Assembly (NCBI GenBank): GCA_965246845.1
Contig: CBDFFR010000004.1
Span: 62,001-126,000, forward strand
DNA from: JBBRMW01 sp965246845
GTDB lineage: Bacteria > Chloroflexota > Anaerolineae > Aggregatilineales > UBA2796
Direction: 5' to 3'
DNA: 64,000 nucleotides
The notes beneath the pieces were generated by a model. That model was not told the DNA's origin. It did no database searches and saw only the letters and a program-made list of their open reading frames with translations. Of this stretch, positions 26,346 to 35,288 are shown in pieces. Numbering within the stretch: the first letter of the stretch is position 1; every line of letters begins with the position of its first letter. Position numbers and translations under genes: made by a program.

Positions 26346-27884
26346 TTACGATCCCGCTATCGGGTCCGCGACCGCCAGATACTTCGCCCGTATCGCGCCC
26401 GTCTTCGCGTAATCCTCCTTCGAGAGCAGCCCCCACAGTGCCGCCGGGGTCGCGATGCGGTCCGTCTCCTTCGCGGCATAGGCGCGTAGCCATCCGAAGA
26501 ATGCCGCATCACCCAATGCCTCACGGATTTCCTGCAACATTTGCGCGCCACGAAGATAGACCGCGTTGATATACAGCCGCGCCTGCGTGAATTCATACAC
26601 CGTTGCGTCTACGTACCCGGTCGGCTTGTACTGTTCGACGCGCCACTTCCACCACCAGCTCACGAGGTCGGGGTACTGCGCTTCGAGATACACGACCTCG
26701 CTGTAAATCGCGAATGACTCATCGAGGTACGGCGTGCGGCTCTGGTCATTGCCGACCGCCGAATACCACCATTGATGCGCGACTTCGTGCGCGGTGATGA
26801 CCGTCAGCCACGTATCCGGCTTGCCTTCCCAGAACATCGTGAACCAGCGCGTGCTGACGAAGACGATCCCGGTGAATTCCATACCGTCCGGGAAATCGCC
26901 CTGCACGACCGCAAGCCGCTTGTACGGCGCGGGACCGTAGCGCGTGGTGAAAGTCGCGAGCGCGTCTCGTGCAGTGGCGAGCGCGTGTGCAGGGGCAGTG
27001 CTGCCCGGCAGCGCGTAGTGATAGAGGTCCACCGCCACGCCGTCGGGGGTGAGCGCAGTCTCCCTGATGAACGCATCGCTGATGCTGATCGCGAAGTTGC
27101 GGCTGTGTTCGAGCGCGAAGGTCCACGTTGTCGCGTCCTCGCGGGTCGCGTCGCCCGGTCCCGCAACTTCGAGGCGCGCGGGCGAGGTCGCGCCATTGAC
27201 CACGACGCGCACGTTGTAGCTGGCCGTATCCGCGACTGCCGTTTCGCCGAGCGGCCATTCCTTCGGCAAGAGCCACGCGCCATCGTGATATGCGGCGAAC
27301 GCGGGCAGCCAATTGCCCAGGTTGGTCTGGCGGTCCGTGTAGCCGAAATAGCCATAGCCGCCCGCTGCGCCTTCCGGTATCGGAGAGACGACCACGCGGA
27401 AGCCGAGAGTGACCGTCGCCGCGCAGCCGGGGCGCAGTGGTTCCCGCAGCGCGATTTCGAGGCGCACGCCGTTCAGGTCATAGGAAGCACTCTCCGGCTC
27501 CATATGAAGCGAAGTCAGTGTGAACGCGCCCTTCGTGTGGTTGAGTGGGACGCGCATCACCAGCCCGGAGAGTGGCACGGCGGCGTGGTTGACATAGTGC
27601 GCGATGAGCGTCCCTGTGACGAGGTGGCGCGGCAGCTCGACCACCGTTTCGACGCTGTAATGAATAGATGCGGCATCGGTCGCCGGGCAGCCTTCGGCGG
27701 TCGGAATGGAAAGCGTAGCGGTCGGCGGCGCGGCGAGCGTGATGCCGATGTCCGGTTCGTGCGGCGTCGGTGTATGTGTGACGATGCGCGCGGTTGGCGC
27801 GGGGTAGGTCGGCGCGAGCGCGGCGGTGCAGCCCGCGACTAGCAGGGGTATAATGAGCAGCGTCCTCAGCAAAGCATTCCTCAT
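26346..27884 (-). CDS. M1-family (gluzincin) peptidase lipoprotein
   Basis: A 512-residue exported protein. The signal peptide ends in LVAGC, a lipobox with Cys-19. After a Thr/Pro-rich stretch and an N-terminal beta domain comes an aminopeptidase-N-like catalytic domain with HEVAHQWW and, 18 residues after it, the third zinc ligand in DESFAIYSE. The usual GAMEN exopeptidase motif appears as GMEFTG, so a free-amine-binding Glu is kept in altered context. It should act outside the membrane on peptides. Its ATG and that of the divergent C45 gene share the tetranucleotide CATG. Confidence 0.85.
   Translation of the reverse strand: MRNALLRTLLIIPLLVAGCTAALAPTYPAPTARIVTHTPTPHEPDIGITLAAPPTATLSIPTAEGCPATDAASIHYSVETVVELPRHLVTGTLIAHYVNHAAVPLSGLVMRVPLNHTKGAFTLTSLHMEPESASYDLNGVRLEIALREPLRPGCAATVTLGFRVVVSPIPEGAAGGYGYFGYTDRQTNLGNWLPAFAAYHDGAWLLPKEWPLGETAVADTASYNVRVVVNGATSPARLEVAGPGDATREDATTWTFALEHSRNFAISISDAFIRETALTPDGVAVDLYHYALPGSTAPAHALATARDALATFTTRYGPAPYKRLAVVQGDFPDGMEFTGIVFVSTRWFTMFWEGKPDTWLTVITAHEVAHQWWYSAVGNDQSRTPYLDESFAIYSEVVYLEAQYPDLVSWWWKWRVEQYKPTGYVDATVYEFTQARLYINAVYLRGAQMLQEIREALGDAAFFGWLRAYAAKETDRIATPAALWGLLSKEDYAKTGAIRAKYLAVADPIAGS
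27849..27854 (+). promoter_or_regulatory. Putative -10 element of the C45 hydrolase gene, inside the M1 gene
   Basis: TATAAT on the plus strand within the first codons of the divergent peptidase gene. A start near 27861 would give a leader of about 22 bases before ATG 27883. Confidence 0.4.
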
Positions 27885-28890
27885 GGATTCAATCGACTCG
27901 CGTAGTTTCGACCTTTCCGGCTCCCATTATGACATCGGTTTGGCGATTGGGCGCGGCAGCCCGCCGTTTGCGCTGCCTGCGTGGTGGCCGGACCCGCCTG
28001 CGTTGCCCTTTGCGACCGCCTGCGCGCGGGAGATCGCAGCGTTTCATCCCGGCCTGCTCGATGAGCTGTACGGCCACGCCGATGGACAGGAACAACGCTA
28101 CGAAGACCTGCTGCGCATCGTATGCCGCTATCGGCTTGGTGGGCGTCCGGTCAGCGTGCCGGAACAGGGCGGCTGTACCAGCTTCGCGTGGCGTGCGCCG
28201 GACGGCCATGTGATGGTTGGGCGCAACTATGATTTCTACCCGGTACAGCGCATCCGGCAGCGGATCCGCTTGCAGCCGCAGGGCGCGTTCCCGACTGTTG
28301 GAATGCGCGGGAGCGTGCCGTGTGGCCGCTATGATGGCGTGAATCATGCCGCGCTGTTCGTCAGCCTGCATATTGTGTTGGCCGAACGTGTGGAAAGCGT
28401 GCGCCCTGGCATCCCCTTTCACCTGATTCCGCGCCTGCTGCTCGAAACCTGCGAGACGGTGGATCAGGCAATCGACAGGCTGATGGAAATCCCACATTTG
28501 CATAGTTTTAATTATCTGCTCGCGGACCCGGATAAATTCGTCAGCGTGGAATGCCATTCGGAGCGTGTGCGGATTGTCTATCCGAAGGGCGATTTGCTCC
28601 CGGTCGGGAATTTCTACCAGCACCCGGATATGGAGTCGTTGCAGCGCAACCGCAGGCAGGCCGTCTCGCGTGAGCGGGTGTGCTACCTCGCGGGCAAGGC
28701 GTGGCAGGGCGCGGATGTGTGGGAGTCCGTGCGCGCGGCGCTGACGAACCATGAATACGAGGTCTGCGGACACACGGGCGGGCATACGACGCTGTGGAGC
28801 GCGATGGCCGATTTGACGGCGCGGCGGGTGGCCTATACGGGGAATGCACCGTGCATGGAACCACATGAGGAGATCGCGTGGCCTGCGTAG
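27883..28890 (+). CDS. C45-type (acyl-CoA:6-APA acyltransferase-like) Ntn hydrolase
   Basis: About 335 residues. The segment EQGGCTSFAW gives the predicted nucleophile, a Cys exposed by self-cleavage in this family, and HVMVGRNYDFYP is the conserved block after it. The later NYLLADPDKFVSVE is also typical. Members hydrolyse or transfer acyl groups on amides; the substrate here is unknown. ATG 27883 fits a -10 box at 27849-27854; ATG 27853 is an alternative. A hairpin lies just after the stop. Confidence 0.8.
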   Translation: MDSIDSRSFDLSGSHYDIGLAIGRGSPPFALPAWWPDPPALPFATACAREIAAFHPGLLDELYGHADGQEQRYEDLLRIVCRYRLGGRPVSVPEQGGCTSFAWRAPDGHVMVGRNYDFYPVQRIRQRIRLQPQGAFPTVGMRGSVPCGRYDGVNHAALFVSLHIVLAERVESVRPGIPFHLIPRLLLETCETVDQAIDRLMEIPHLHSFNYLLADPDKFVSVECHSERVRIVYPKGDLLPVGNFYQHPDMESLQRNRRQAVSRERVCYLAGKAWQGADVWESVRAALTNHEYEVCGHTGGHTTLWSAMADLTARRVAYTGNAPCMEPHEEIAWPA

Positions 28891-28902
28891 ATTTAAAATA
28901 AA

Positions 28903-28934
28903 ACGCCGGGCGAACTATTACATTCACCCGGCGT
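28903..28934 (-). terminator. Rho-independent terminator of the PDZ-protein gene
   Basis: Inverted repeat ACGCCGGG/CCCGGCGT (28903-28910 and 28927-28934), extended by three pairs after one mismatch, loop 8 bases. Read on the minus strand it is followed by TTTATTTTAAAT. It lies between two convergent genes and may also act on the C45 gene's transcript. Confidence 0.75.
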
Positions 28935-28954
28935 CACATCGAACTAAATCAGCC

Positions 28955-30151
28955 TTATTTCGTCGGCACGTCGGCAATCTTCAAATTGCTAAAATTCACC
29001 GTCGTTTTGCCCGTCGCGTCCGCATCCGCAATGACGAGGAAGCCGAAGCTGCCCTCATCGAGCGGCGGGTCTACGAAGGTGTAGAGCGGCACGCCGCACG
29101 CGAACGTCCCGTTGAAGTAGAAGAACATATCGTTACCATCGGTCACGATCTTGATCGTGTTCTTGATCGTGCCGCCCGTGCTGGTCGTCGCGTTCAGGCT
29201 CGGCTCGGTGAACGAGATGCCGCCGCCGCTCGGATCGCCACCGACGGTCGCGCTCACATTCCAGGAGCCGTTCGGCGCAAGCTCGAAGAGATAGTCGCCC
29301 GTCTGGGACAGGTTCAGGATGATCCCGGCGTAGGTGCTGCCCACCTGCTCGATGTCGACCGAGAACGAATAGGCCAGCGCGGGCGAACTCCGCAAAATGC
29401 CGACCGCCTGCCACGCGGTTTCGGGATTGCTGTTCGTGAAGCCGAGGACGCCACCCTTCACCGATTTCGCCACGCCACTTGTGCTGTCGCCCGTAATCGT
29501 GACATTGTTCGCACTGGCAAACGCATTCGAGATGAGCGCATCGCCTTCGGTGAGCGCTGCTTCCGGGACTGGGCAATAGACCTCGCGGCGCGTCTTCGTC
29601 ACAACGTCGATCTTCTGCTCCTGACCATCGCGCAGGACGGTCAACGTGAGCGTTTCGCCGGATTTGGTCGCGACAATCGCGGCGATCAGCGCTTCGCGTG
29701 TGGAGACGGGCGTTCCATTTACCGCCGTCACCTCGTCGCCGGGTTGCACGCCTGCCTTCTCTGCGGGACCATCGGCGGTCAAAGCGCGAATGATGACGCT
29801 TGAGTCACCGCTCAGTGAAACACCAATCGTGCCTGCATCCGGTGCGGGAGCCTGCGTGAAGGTGAGCGGCTGCACACTGCTCTCATCAGTTGCTTCGGCG
29901 GTAGGTTCGAGCGTCGGGGCGACGGGCGCGGCGCGGGTTGCGCGCGCCGTGGCGGCAAGCGTGGGGCGGGAAGTCGCGGCGCGGGTCGGCTGTGCGGTCG
30001 CGCGCGCAGTTGCGGCGGTCGTTGCACGCCGGGTGGCCGCAGTCGTCGCAGCGGCGGTTGATTGTGCCGCGCGGCTGTTGGCAGCCCCGCTCAGGGTGAG
30101 CGCCGCGACGAGAAGCAGCGCCGCGCTTGCAAAGGTCAGGGTGTGTTTCAT
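28955..30151 (-). CDS. Secreted PDZ-domain protein
   Basis: A 398-residue exported protein with a signal peptide, then an Ala/Thr/Arg-rich low-complexity region (about residues 30-90). A PDZ domain follows (about 108-190) with the carboxylate loop-like GTIGVSLSGD and PAEKAGVQPGDEVTAVNG. The C-terminal ~200 residues look like a jelly-roll carbohydrate-binding or LamG-like fold, which I cannot name. No protease domain is present, so it is probably a binding or scaffolding protein. ATG 30151 has AGAGGA upstream; a TTG lies two codons earlier. Confidence 0.72.
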   Translation of the reverse strand: MKHTLTFASAALLLVAALTLSGAANSRAAQSTAAATTAATRRATTAATARATAQPTRAATSRPTLAATARATRAAPVAPTLEPTAEATDESSVQPLTFTQAPAPDAGTIGVSLSGDSSVIIRALTADGPAEKAGVQPGDEVTAVNGTPVSTREALIAAIVATKSGETLTLTVLRDGQEQKIDVVTKTRREVYCPVPEAALTEGDALISNAFASANNVTITGDSTSGVAKSVKGGVLGFTNSNPETAWQAVGILRSSPALAYSFSVDIEQVGSTYAGIILNLSQTGDYLFELAPNGSWNVSATVGGDPSGGGISFTEPSLNATTSTGGTIKNTIKIVTDGNDMFFYFNGTFACGVPLYTFVDPPLDEGSFGFLVIADADATGKTTVNFSNLKIADVPTK

Positions 30152-30196
30152 CGCCAATATCCTCTGTCGATTTGTGAAATCAGATTGTAGCGCGGA

Positions 30197-30472
30197 TCAA
30201 AGTTCGCGATCCGGCGGGCGGTTCGGGACGCGCGTCGGCTGCGCGGGTGCGATTGGTGGGTGGCCGGGCGGGAGCGTGCGCGGGCTGGCCGCCGTCGATG
30301 CGGCGACGCTGGCATTGAAGGGGATGAACAGGCTTGCATCCGCGCCGAGCGAAAATAGCAAAATCACGACCATGATCACGATGAACGCGACGAGACCAAC
30401 TGAACGGTTTTGCAGTGGCGAGACGGCTTTCGGCGCAGCAGGTGTGCTGTCGAATTCAGGATGCGAGAACAT
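30197..30472 (-). CDS. Small single-pass membrane protein
   Basis: A 91-residue protein with one strong membrane helix (LVAFIVIMVVILLFSLGA, about residues 27-44) and a Pro-rich C-terminal tail. I recognise no family. It precedes the PDZ-protein gene on the same strand by about 45 bases and may be co-transcribed. Confidence 0.6.
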   Translation of the reverse strand: MFSHPEFDSTPAAPKAVSPLQNRSVGLVAFIVIMVVILLFSLGADASLFIPFNASVAASTAASPRTLPPGHPPIAPAQPTRVPNRPPDREL

Positions 30473-30511
30473 GGAATGTACCCTGTAATGTTGGTCGATT
30501 ATCGCAAAAAC

Positions 30512-31612
30512 TCACTTGATGATCCATTGCAGCGGTCCCCATAGGATACCTTCAATAGACGGTTCATAACCGCCGAAATGGACCTCGTCGGTACGCCCCT
30601 TGTGAAATACTTGGAAGTCACCTTTGCCGCTTACGGCAATAGCACCGCGCGTTCCATCTGGGGAGAGAGCTATAATTGTATTGCCAAATATGGTTGCAGC
30701 CGGATTGCATGGCGTTCTCAAAATTACCCGCTCATTTGTCACAATCTCAAAAGCGCAAGCTTTTGAAGCCGCTGTACTTACAAGCCGTGAGCCGATTGGA
30801 ATATCTACAATCTCTCCACTTATTGGATTGATTAGTTTAAAGGGCGTGCCACCATCTGCTTGAAAGTAAGCAACAATTACTGGCTCCCCCGCTTTGGTAG
30901 CCCACCATAGTTGCTGAACATCAAACAGCGCGGTATCCAAAATAATTTTATTGATTTGCTTGCCGTGGAAATCGTAAACAACCAGTGTGTTTACGTCGAT
31001 GTCTCTATATCCAGTGACAGCAATGTAGTCTGGTCCCCACGCGATGACGCCGGGTAATGCTAAATCGGCGTAGAGTGGTACGTTTGCAGCGAGGATGCTC
31101 GTTTTCTTCGTCGCGAGGTCATAGATCACGAGCGATTGATTTTTCGGTCCCTCGTTCGTATCCAGAAATTCCAGCCACGCAATCTGTTTGCTATCCGTCG
31201 ACCACGCGGGCTTGGATCTTGCTATGAATTTATACGGCTGTGCTTTATTCACTAGCATTGCGTCTTTGGGCTGCGCCGTGACAGGTATAGAACTATCTAT
31301 ATCAAGGTTGTAAATCGAGATGTCACTTGCGGACGCAAGCCCATTAAAGCCGCTCACTGTAAACACATCAGTATAAAACTTCGGGTAAGTGCCATAGGCA
31401 AAGCGTGAACCATCAGGTGCGAGTATCGGCTCCAGATTACGACCGTTTTTTGTCAATGGAGTGAAATTATACCCGCCGTCCCAGCGCCAGTAATCGCCCT
31501 TCGCCCAAACGATGAGCGACCCCGTGCTTTTCGCGTGCGAAAGTGTGCCGATCAAGAGTGAAACGATCAGCGTGGCGAAAAGGATTACGGCGCGGGAAAG
31601 CGGGAATTTCAT
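30512..31612 (-). CDS. Exported beta-propeller (WD40/TolB-like) protein
   Basis: A 366-residue protein with an N-terminal signal peptide. It has repeated blade-like segments such as PILAPDGSRFAYG and KPAWSTDSKQIAWLEF, the pattern of PD40/TolB-like propellers. Blades end with IALSPDGTRGAIAVSG. Function unknown; probably periplasmic or surface exposed. Base composition is a little AT-richer than its neighbours. Confidence 0.7.
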   Translation of the reverse strand: MKFPLSRAVILFATLIVSLLIGTLSHAKSTGSLIVWAKGDYWRWDGGYNFTPLTKNGRNLEPILAPDGSRFAYGTYPKFYTDVFTVSGFNGLASASDISIYNLDIDSSIPVTAQPKDAMLVNKAQPYKFIARSKPAWSTDSKQIAWLEFLDTNEGPKNQSLVIYDLATKKTSILAANVPLYADLALPGVIAWGPDYIAVTGYRDIDVNTLVVYDFHGKQINKIILDTALFDVQQLWWATKAGEPVIVAYFQADGGTPFKLINPISGEIVDIPIGSRLVSTAASKACAFEIVTNERVILRTPCNPAATIFGNTIIALSPDGTRGAIAVSGKGDFQVFHKGRTDEVHFGGYEPSIEGILWGPLQWIIK

Positions 31613-31622
31613 CGCGAGACCA

Positions 31623-31925
31623 CTATTTCAGTTCCGTGACCATCGGCTGATACTCGGGGTGCTTCTTCACGTAGGATTGCACGAATGGGCAGATCGGGAC
31701 GATCTTCGCGCCTTCAGCCTGCGCAGTATCGAGTGCGGCTTTCGCGAGTTTCTGCGCGATGCCCTGCCCGCCGTATTCAGTTGGGACACCCGTATGGGTA
31801 TAGATGTACGTGTCGCCCTCTTTTTCATATTGCAGGACGCCGACCTGATCGTCGAGTTGAATCTCGAAGCGTCCCTTTTCGGGATTGTTCTTCACTTCGA
31901 GGCTGTCTACATCGATTGTCTTCAT
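31623..31925 (-). CDS. NATD1-like small GNAT acetyltransferase
   Basis: A 100-residue single-domain member of the GNAT superfamily (YidJ/NATD1 type). The acetyl-CoA-binding motif A is VPTEYGGQGIAQKLAKAAL, preceded by THTGV. The C-terminus CPFVQSYVKKHPEY is characteristic. The acceptor is unknown. It begins 3 bases after the stop of the CDGSH gene; this pairing is commonly seen. Confidence 0.85.
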   Translation of the reverse strand: MKTIDVDSLEVKNNPEKGRFEIQLDDQVGVLQYEKEGDTYIYTHTGVPTEYGGQGIAQKLAKAALDTAQAEGAKIVPICPFVQSYVKKHPEYQPMVTELK

Positions 31926-31928
31926 GTG

Positions 31929-32579
31929 CTACTCCGCTTGAAATCCAATGCGTTCGTGGCTACCATCGCAAAACGGCTTGCTGCTGCTCGCACCGCAGCG
32001 GCATAGATACGTTTCCGTTCCACTGAAGATCGTCTCGCCCGCCGCGTTTATTACCTCGACGTTGCCCAGCACTTGCAACGGACCATTCGCTTCCGGCGTG
32101 ACGGTGAGGCTGCCGCCGCGTGCTGCGCTGCTGTCCGTCGTGGGAAGCGCGGCATCGACCGCGATGAATTGCGTAGCATGGTGCGTATTGTCGCAAAACG
32201 GCTTGTTCTTTGATGCACCGCAGCGGCAAAGGGTCGCGCGCGTCTCATCGATTTCGAGTGTCGCGCCCGCGATGTGCATATTACCGGTGAATTGCAGCGG
32301 TCCGTTCTCCCACAGACGCACGGTGTTTTCCGCCGGGATGACCTCACCTGCTGCGACGTGCAGCGCCCCGGATGGGCAGAGCGTGACCACGCGCAAGACT
32401 TCATCCGCCGTCGCCGCATCGGGAGCGATCCAGGGACGCTTGGTCGGGTCGAAGACGGCGGGCAGGCGACGCACGCATTCTTCGGCATGGATGCAGCGGC
32501 GTAGGCTATAGGTGATGTCTGAATCTTTCCCTGTATAGTGCTTTTCGAGTTGACGTACCGGGCGTGGTTGTTCGGTCAT
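31929..32579 (-). CDS. Iron-sulfur protein: mono-cluster ferredoxin domain plus two CDGSH domains
   Basis: A 216-residue protein. The first ~75 residues match the Fer4_19/DUF1271 type single [4Fe-4S] domain (RRCIHAEECV ... LCPSGAL). Two CDGSH [2Fe-2S] motifs follow: CRCGASKNKPFCDNTH and CRCGASSSKPFCDGSH. Each has the three Cys and one His cluster ligands. Such proteins probably act in electron transfer or cluster sensing; a specific partner is not visible. Confidence 0.88.
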   Translation of the reverse strand: MTEQPRPVRQLEKHYTGKDSDITYSLRRCIHAEECVRRLPAVFDPTKRPWIAPDAATADEVLRVVTLCPSGALHVAAGEVIPAENTVRLWENGPLQFTGNMHIAGATLEIDETRATLCRCGASKNKPFCDNTHHATQFIAVDAALPTTDSSAARGGSLTVTPEANGPLQVLGNVEVINAAGETIFSGTETYLCRCGASSSKPFCDGSHERIGFQAE

Positions 32580-32585
32580 TTGTAT

Positions 32586-33908
32586 CTATTCTTTATATTG
32601 TGGACTGTTGGGTAGCGTTACAGCGCAGCGTCCAGCATCGGCGGCGCAGGTCGCGAGTGTGATGCCCTCGCGCATGACCGTGAAGCTGCCTTTAAGCCAG
32701 AATGCGCGCAACGGCGAGACTTTGATCAGGCTGCGCACGAAGCGGCAGCTATTCGCGGGAACAGTCTCCGTCCCGCCTGCGTCGGCTTGAAGACAGTGTG
32801 ACGAAGGAAACGCGCCGACCGGAAAGCTCGACACAGCAGCCCACGCCGACATCGCGATCCGGCTGCTCTCGTTGCCGATGCTCAGGCCGTCCAGATTGAT
32901 CAGTTTCAATGATGAATTATAGATGATCAGCGCCCGATTGTTGTAGAGCAGGAGCAGGTCGGCACTGGCAGCAGTTGTCGGCGTGAGCGTCGGCGTTGGG
33001 GTAAAGCCGGGTGTGGATGTGAGGGTCGGTGTGTAGGTCGCGCCAAGCGGGGTGGCGGTCGGTTGCAACGCAAGCGGGACGACAGCGATACTGGTCAACG
33101 TCGCACCTTCACCAGCGAGTACCGTGTTTTCGGGGAGCAAAGCGACATCCATCCCAATCCGCACGCGCGTAAGGACCTGATTGCTGCCATTGCTAAACAG
33201 CACATATAACGTGCTATCGGCGAGACCAGACGGGATTGCGAGCGTCGGCTGCCAGGGCTTGCTTTCTGTGAGCGGTGCGCCTTCCGAGTCGAACAGGCGG
33301 ATGAAGGTCGGCTGCGGCTGCGACTTGACTGCGCAAAAGCAATCGTTGGAGAGATAGAGCGAATCGCCCGCAGCATCGGCGAGCGCGGGCAAGACCTCCG
33401 GGCGCGCGCCGAAATTCATGATGAAAATGAAGCCTGTTTTATAGGGGACAGCCGCGACCCCCGCTTCGCGATAGTGGTTGTTCAAGGCCGCGCGCTTGTG
33501 AATGCTGGAATTCTTCCAGAAACGCATCGCGAACGACGGGCTGCCAAACGCCGCGTTTTCACCAATCACTACGCTCAATCCCGTCTTCGGCCAGTTGTAA
33601 GGCGCGGCAGCGGCGCGTTCGGCGGGCTTGCGTCCTTCAGCGTCGAGGTGGAACAATTCTTCGCGCTCGGCGGGGATTGCATCGATACGCCCGACCAGAT
33701 AGCTCGCCTGCGAGAGCGCCATCGCCGCGAGAGTCGGGTTCGGCTTGAGCGGCCACAAGCCTTCCTGAATGCGCCACTCATTGACCAGCGCGAGGACTTG
33801 CCCGGCGGCGCGTGGGTTGCTGCTGCTTTGCGCGTGCGCGGTATCCAGATAGTAAATGGAGCCGCTGAGAACAAGCGTAACGACGAGAAGAAAAGTAATG
33901 CGCTTCAT
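32586..33908 (-). CDS. Secreted CAP/SCP-domain protein
   Basis: About 440 residues with a signal peptide. An N-terminal CAP domain (about 30-175) shows LVNEWRIQEGLWPLKPNPTL, SVVIGENAAFG and the HKRAALNNHYREAGVA block. A middle beta-rich region and a TPTLTSTPGFTPTPTLTPT linker precede a C-terminal domain with four or five cysteines. ATG 33908 starts the signal peptide; the frame opens 12 codons earlier. CAP proteins are secreted and of varied function. Confidence 0.78.
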   Translation of the reverse strand: MKRITFLLVVTLVLSGSIYYLDTAHAQSSSNPRAAGQVLALVNEWRIQEGLWPLKPNPTLAAMALSQASYLVGRIDAIPAEREELFHLDAEGRKPAERAAAAPYNWPKTGLSVVIGENAAFGSPSFAMRFWKNSSIHKRAALNNHYREAGVAAVPYKTGFIFIMNFGARPEVLPALADAAGDSLYLSNDCFCAVKSQPQPTFIRLFDSEGAPLTESKPWQPTLAIPSGLADSTLYVLFSNGSNQVLTRVRIGMDVALLPENTVLAGEGATLTSIAVVPLALQPTATPLGATYTPTLTSTPGFTPTPTLTPTTAASADLLLLYNNRALIIYNSSLKLINLDGLSIGNESSRIAMSAWAAVSSFPVGAFPSSHCLQADAGGTETVPANSCRFVRSLIKVSPLRAFWLKGSFTVMREGITLATCAADAGRCAVTLPNSPQYKE

Positions 33909-33982
33909 CGTGATAACCCAGAGTCCGTATGCGGATAGTACCACTGCGCCGAATGGGGATGCAAAATCAGCGGAGAACCGCG

Positions 33983-34019
33983 TTCCGGTGTAGGGGCGGA
34001 CTAGTGTGTCCGCCCACCA
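33983..34019. repeat. Degenerate copy of dispersed C-rich repeat
   Basis: TTCCGGTGTAGGGGCGGAC then GTGTCCGCCCACC, an imperfect inverted repeat sharing CCGGTGTAGGGG with the 59684-59749 copy. It lies in the gap between divergent genes. Confidence 0.5.
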
Positions 34020-34072
34020 AAGACTACGCTATACTCGTGCGTAATCCGCCGCCTCGATGAGGAGCGCCACCC

Positions 34073-35116
34073 GTGTTCGATTTTCCACCAACGCCGCCGA
34101 CTCCGAAGATAAATTTGCAACCGCTGACCTTTTCGCAGGTGGTCACGCTTACCCTGCAAATCTACCGCACGCACTGGAGGAAATTTCTTGTGTTGATTTT
34201 TCCGGTCGCGGTAATTAGCATCGTGGCCGGGTTGATTGCCACCGGATATGGCGTTCAGCGACTCACCGGATCAGGGCTGGATTTCAACGATCCAGCGGCA
34301 TTACGGTTGCTCACGCAAGATCAGATTAATCAATATTTCGGTGCATTTATCAGCTTTTTGGTAGTCATTGCGGTTGTCGCGCTGATCACAGGCTTTTTCT
34401 ATACAGTCGTCGTGAATAGCATTATCACTTATGTCGCCTCGGAGTCGATTTTGGGGCGCGTGGCTGGCATCGGTGCGGCGTTCCGGGCGGTGCGCTCGCG
34501 CTTCGGCGCGGTCACGGCGGGCTATTTGCTGCTTTGGGTGCTGCTGGTTGCGCTGACCCTCGCGCTTGCGGTGATATTATTCGCTTGTGGATTGGGGCTG
34601 GGGCTGATTGTCTACATCACGATCATTTTGGGATCGTTCCTGACACCGCTACTCGTACTGGAGCGCGTCGGTCCGCTCGAAGGTTTGAAGCGAACCTGGC
34701 ATCTGGCGAAGCGCCGCTTTTGGGCGATTGTTGGCGTGTACGCGCTCGTCTTTTTGGTGTCGTTGCTCGAAAGCGTCATCGCAAGTGTGTTTCGTTCACA
34801 GCTTGTGGTCAGCCTCACGGGACTTGTTTTCAGTCTCGTAATCGCACCTGTGACGCCGATTGCCTACACGATCCTTTACTACGATGCGCGAGTCCGGTTT
34901 GAAAATCTGACGGAAGCACTCAACCGCGTCGAAAAACTTGACCCGCGCCCCGCCGATGTACCATCGCCTAACATCACCGCACCCGCGATGCAGCAGGGCG
35001 ATTTCGTCAATCTTGCGCTGGTGACGGTTGGCCTCGTCGTGCTGGTCGTGTTGTATTATGTGTTTTTCTTTGCGGTGTTCGGTTCAAGTTTGCGGCTGCC
35101 GGGAGGGTTAACCTAA
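34073..35116 (+). CDS. Multi-pass membrane protein, unknown function
   Basis: A 347-residue protein with about six membrane segments and the conserved-looking loop LERVGPLEGLKRTWHLAKRR, which recurs in bacterial membrane proteins resembling the membrane domain of glycerophosphodiesterases. No catalytic domain is visible. The GTG start has GAGGAG about 9 bases upstream. A TATACT at about 34029 may be the -10 element. Confidence 0.65.
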   Translation: MFDFPPTPPTPKINLQPLTFSQVVTLTLQIYRTHWRKFLVLIFPVAVISIVAGLIATGYGVQRLTGSGLDFNDPAALRLLTQDQINQYFGAFISFLVVIAVVALITGFFYTVVVNSIITYVASESILGRVAGIGAAFRAVRSRFGAVTAGYLLLWVLLVALTLALAVILFACGLGLGLIVYITIILGSFLTPLLVLERVGPLEGLKRTWHLAKRRFWAIVGVYALVFLVSLLESVIASVFRSQLVVSLTGLVFSLVIAPVTPIAYTILYYDARVRFENLTEALNRVEKLDPRPADVPSPNITAPAMQQGDFVNLALVTVGLVVLVVLYYVFFFAVFGSSLRLPGGLT

Positions 35117-35120
35117 AGGG

Positions 35121-35184
35121 CGAGTCAAGCCCCGCCCCTACACAAGAACGAGCGCTCTTGCAGGGGCAGGCTTGACCGACCCGA
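35121..35184. repeat. Dispersed palindromic C-rich repeat, well-preserved copy
   Basis: GTCAAGCCCCGCCCCTACA on the left and TGCAGGGGCAGGCTTGACC on the right pair into a long hairpin. The near-identical left arm recurs at 59684-59704. Directly after it, the 13-mer CCCTGAGCGGGCG occurs twice, at about 35189 and 35254. Confidence 0.7.
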
Positions 35185-35274
35185 TGTACCCTGAGCGGGC
35201 GTTTACATTCATCGAGAAAAGGCGTAACGGTCGAGTGTTCAGCGACGTTGATACCCTGAGCGGGCGAGGCCGAG

Positions 35275-35280
35275 TATAAT
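35275..35280 (+). promoter_or_regulatory. -10 element of the CRISPR effector operon
   Basis: TATAAT ends 8 bases before the ATG of the first gene, so the transcript would be leaderless or nearly so. No -35 match is found at 16-18 bases. Confidence 0.45.
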
Positions 35281-35288
35281 CCGGCCCC

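Noticed and set aside
35117..35288. CRISPR leader or array before the effector operon
   Set aside because: Only a palindromic C-rich repeat and a duplicated 13-mer are present; there are no regularly spaced 25-40 base repeats with unique spacers.
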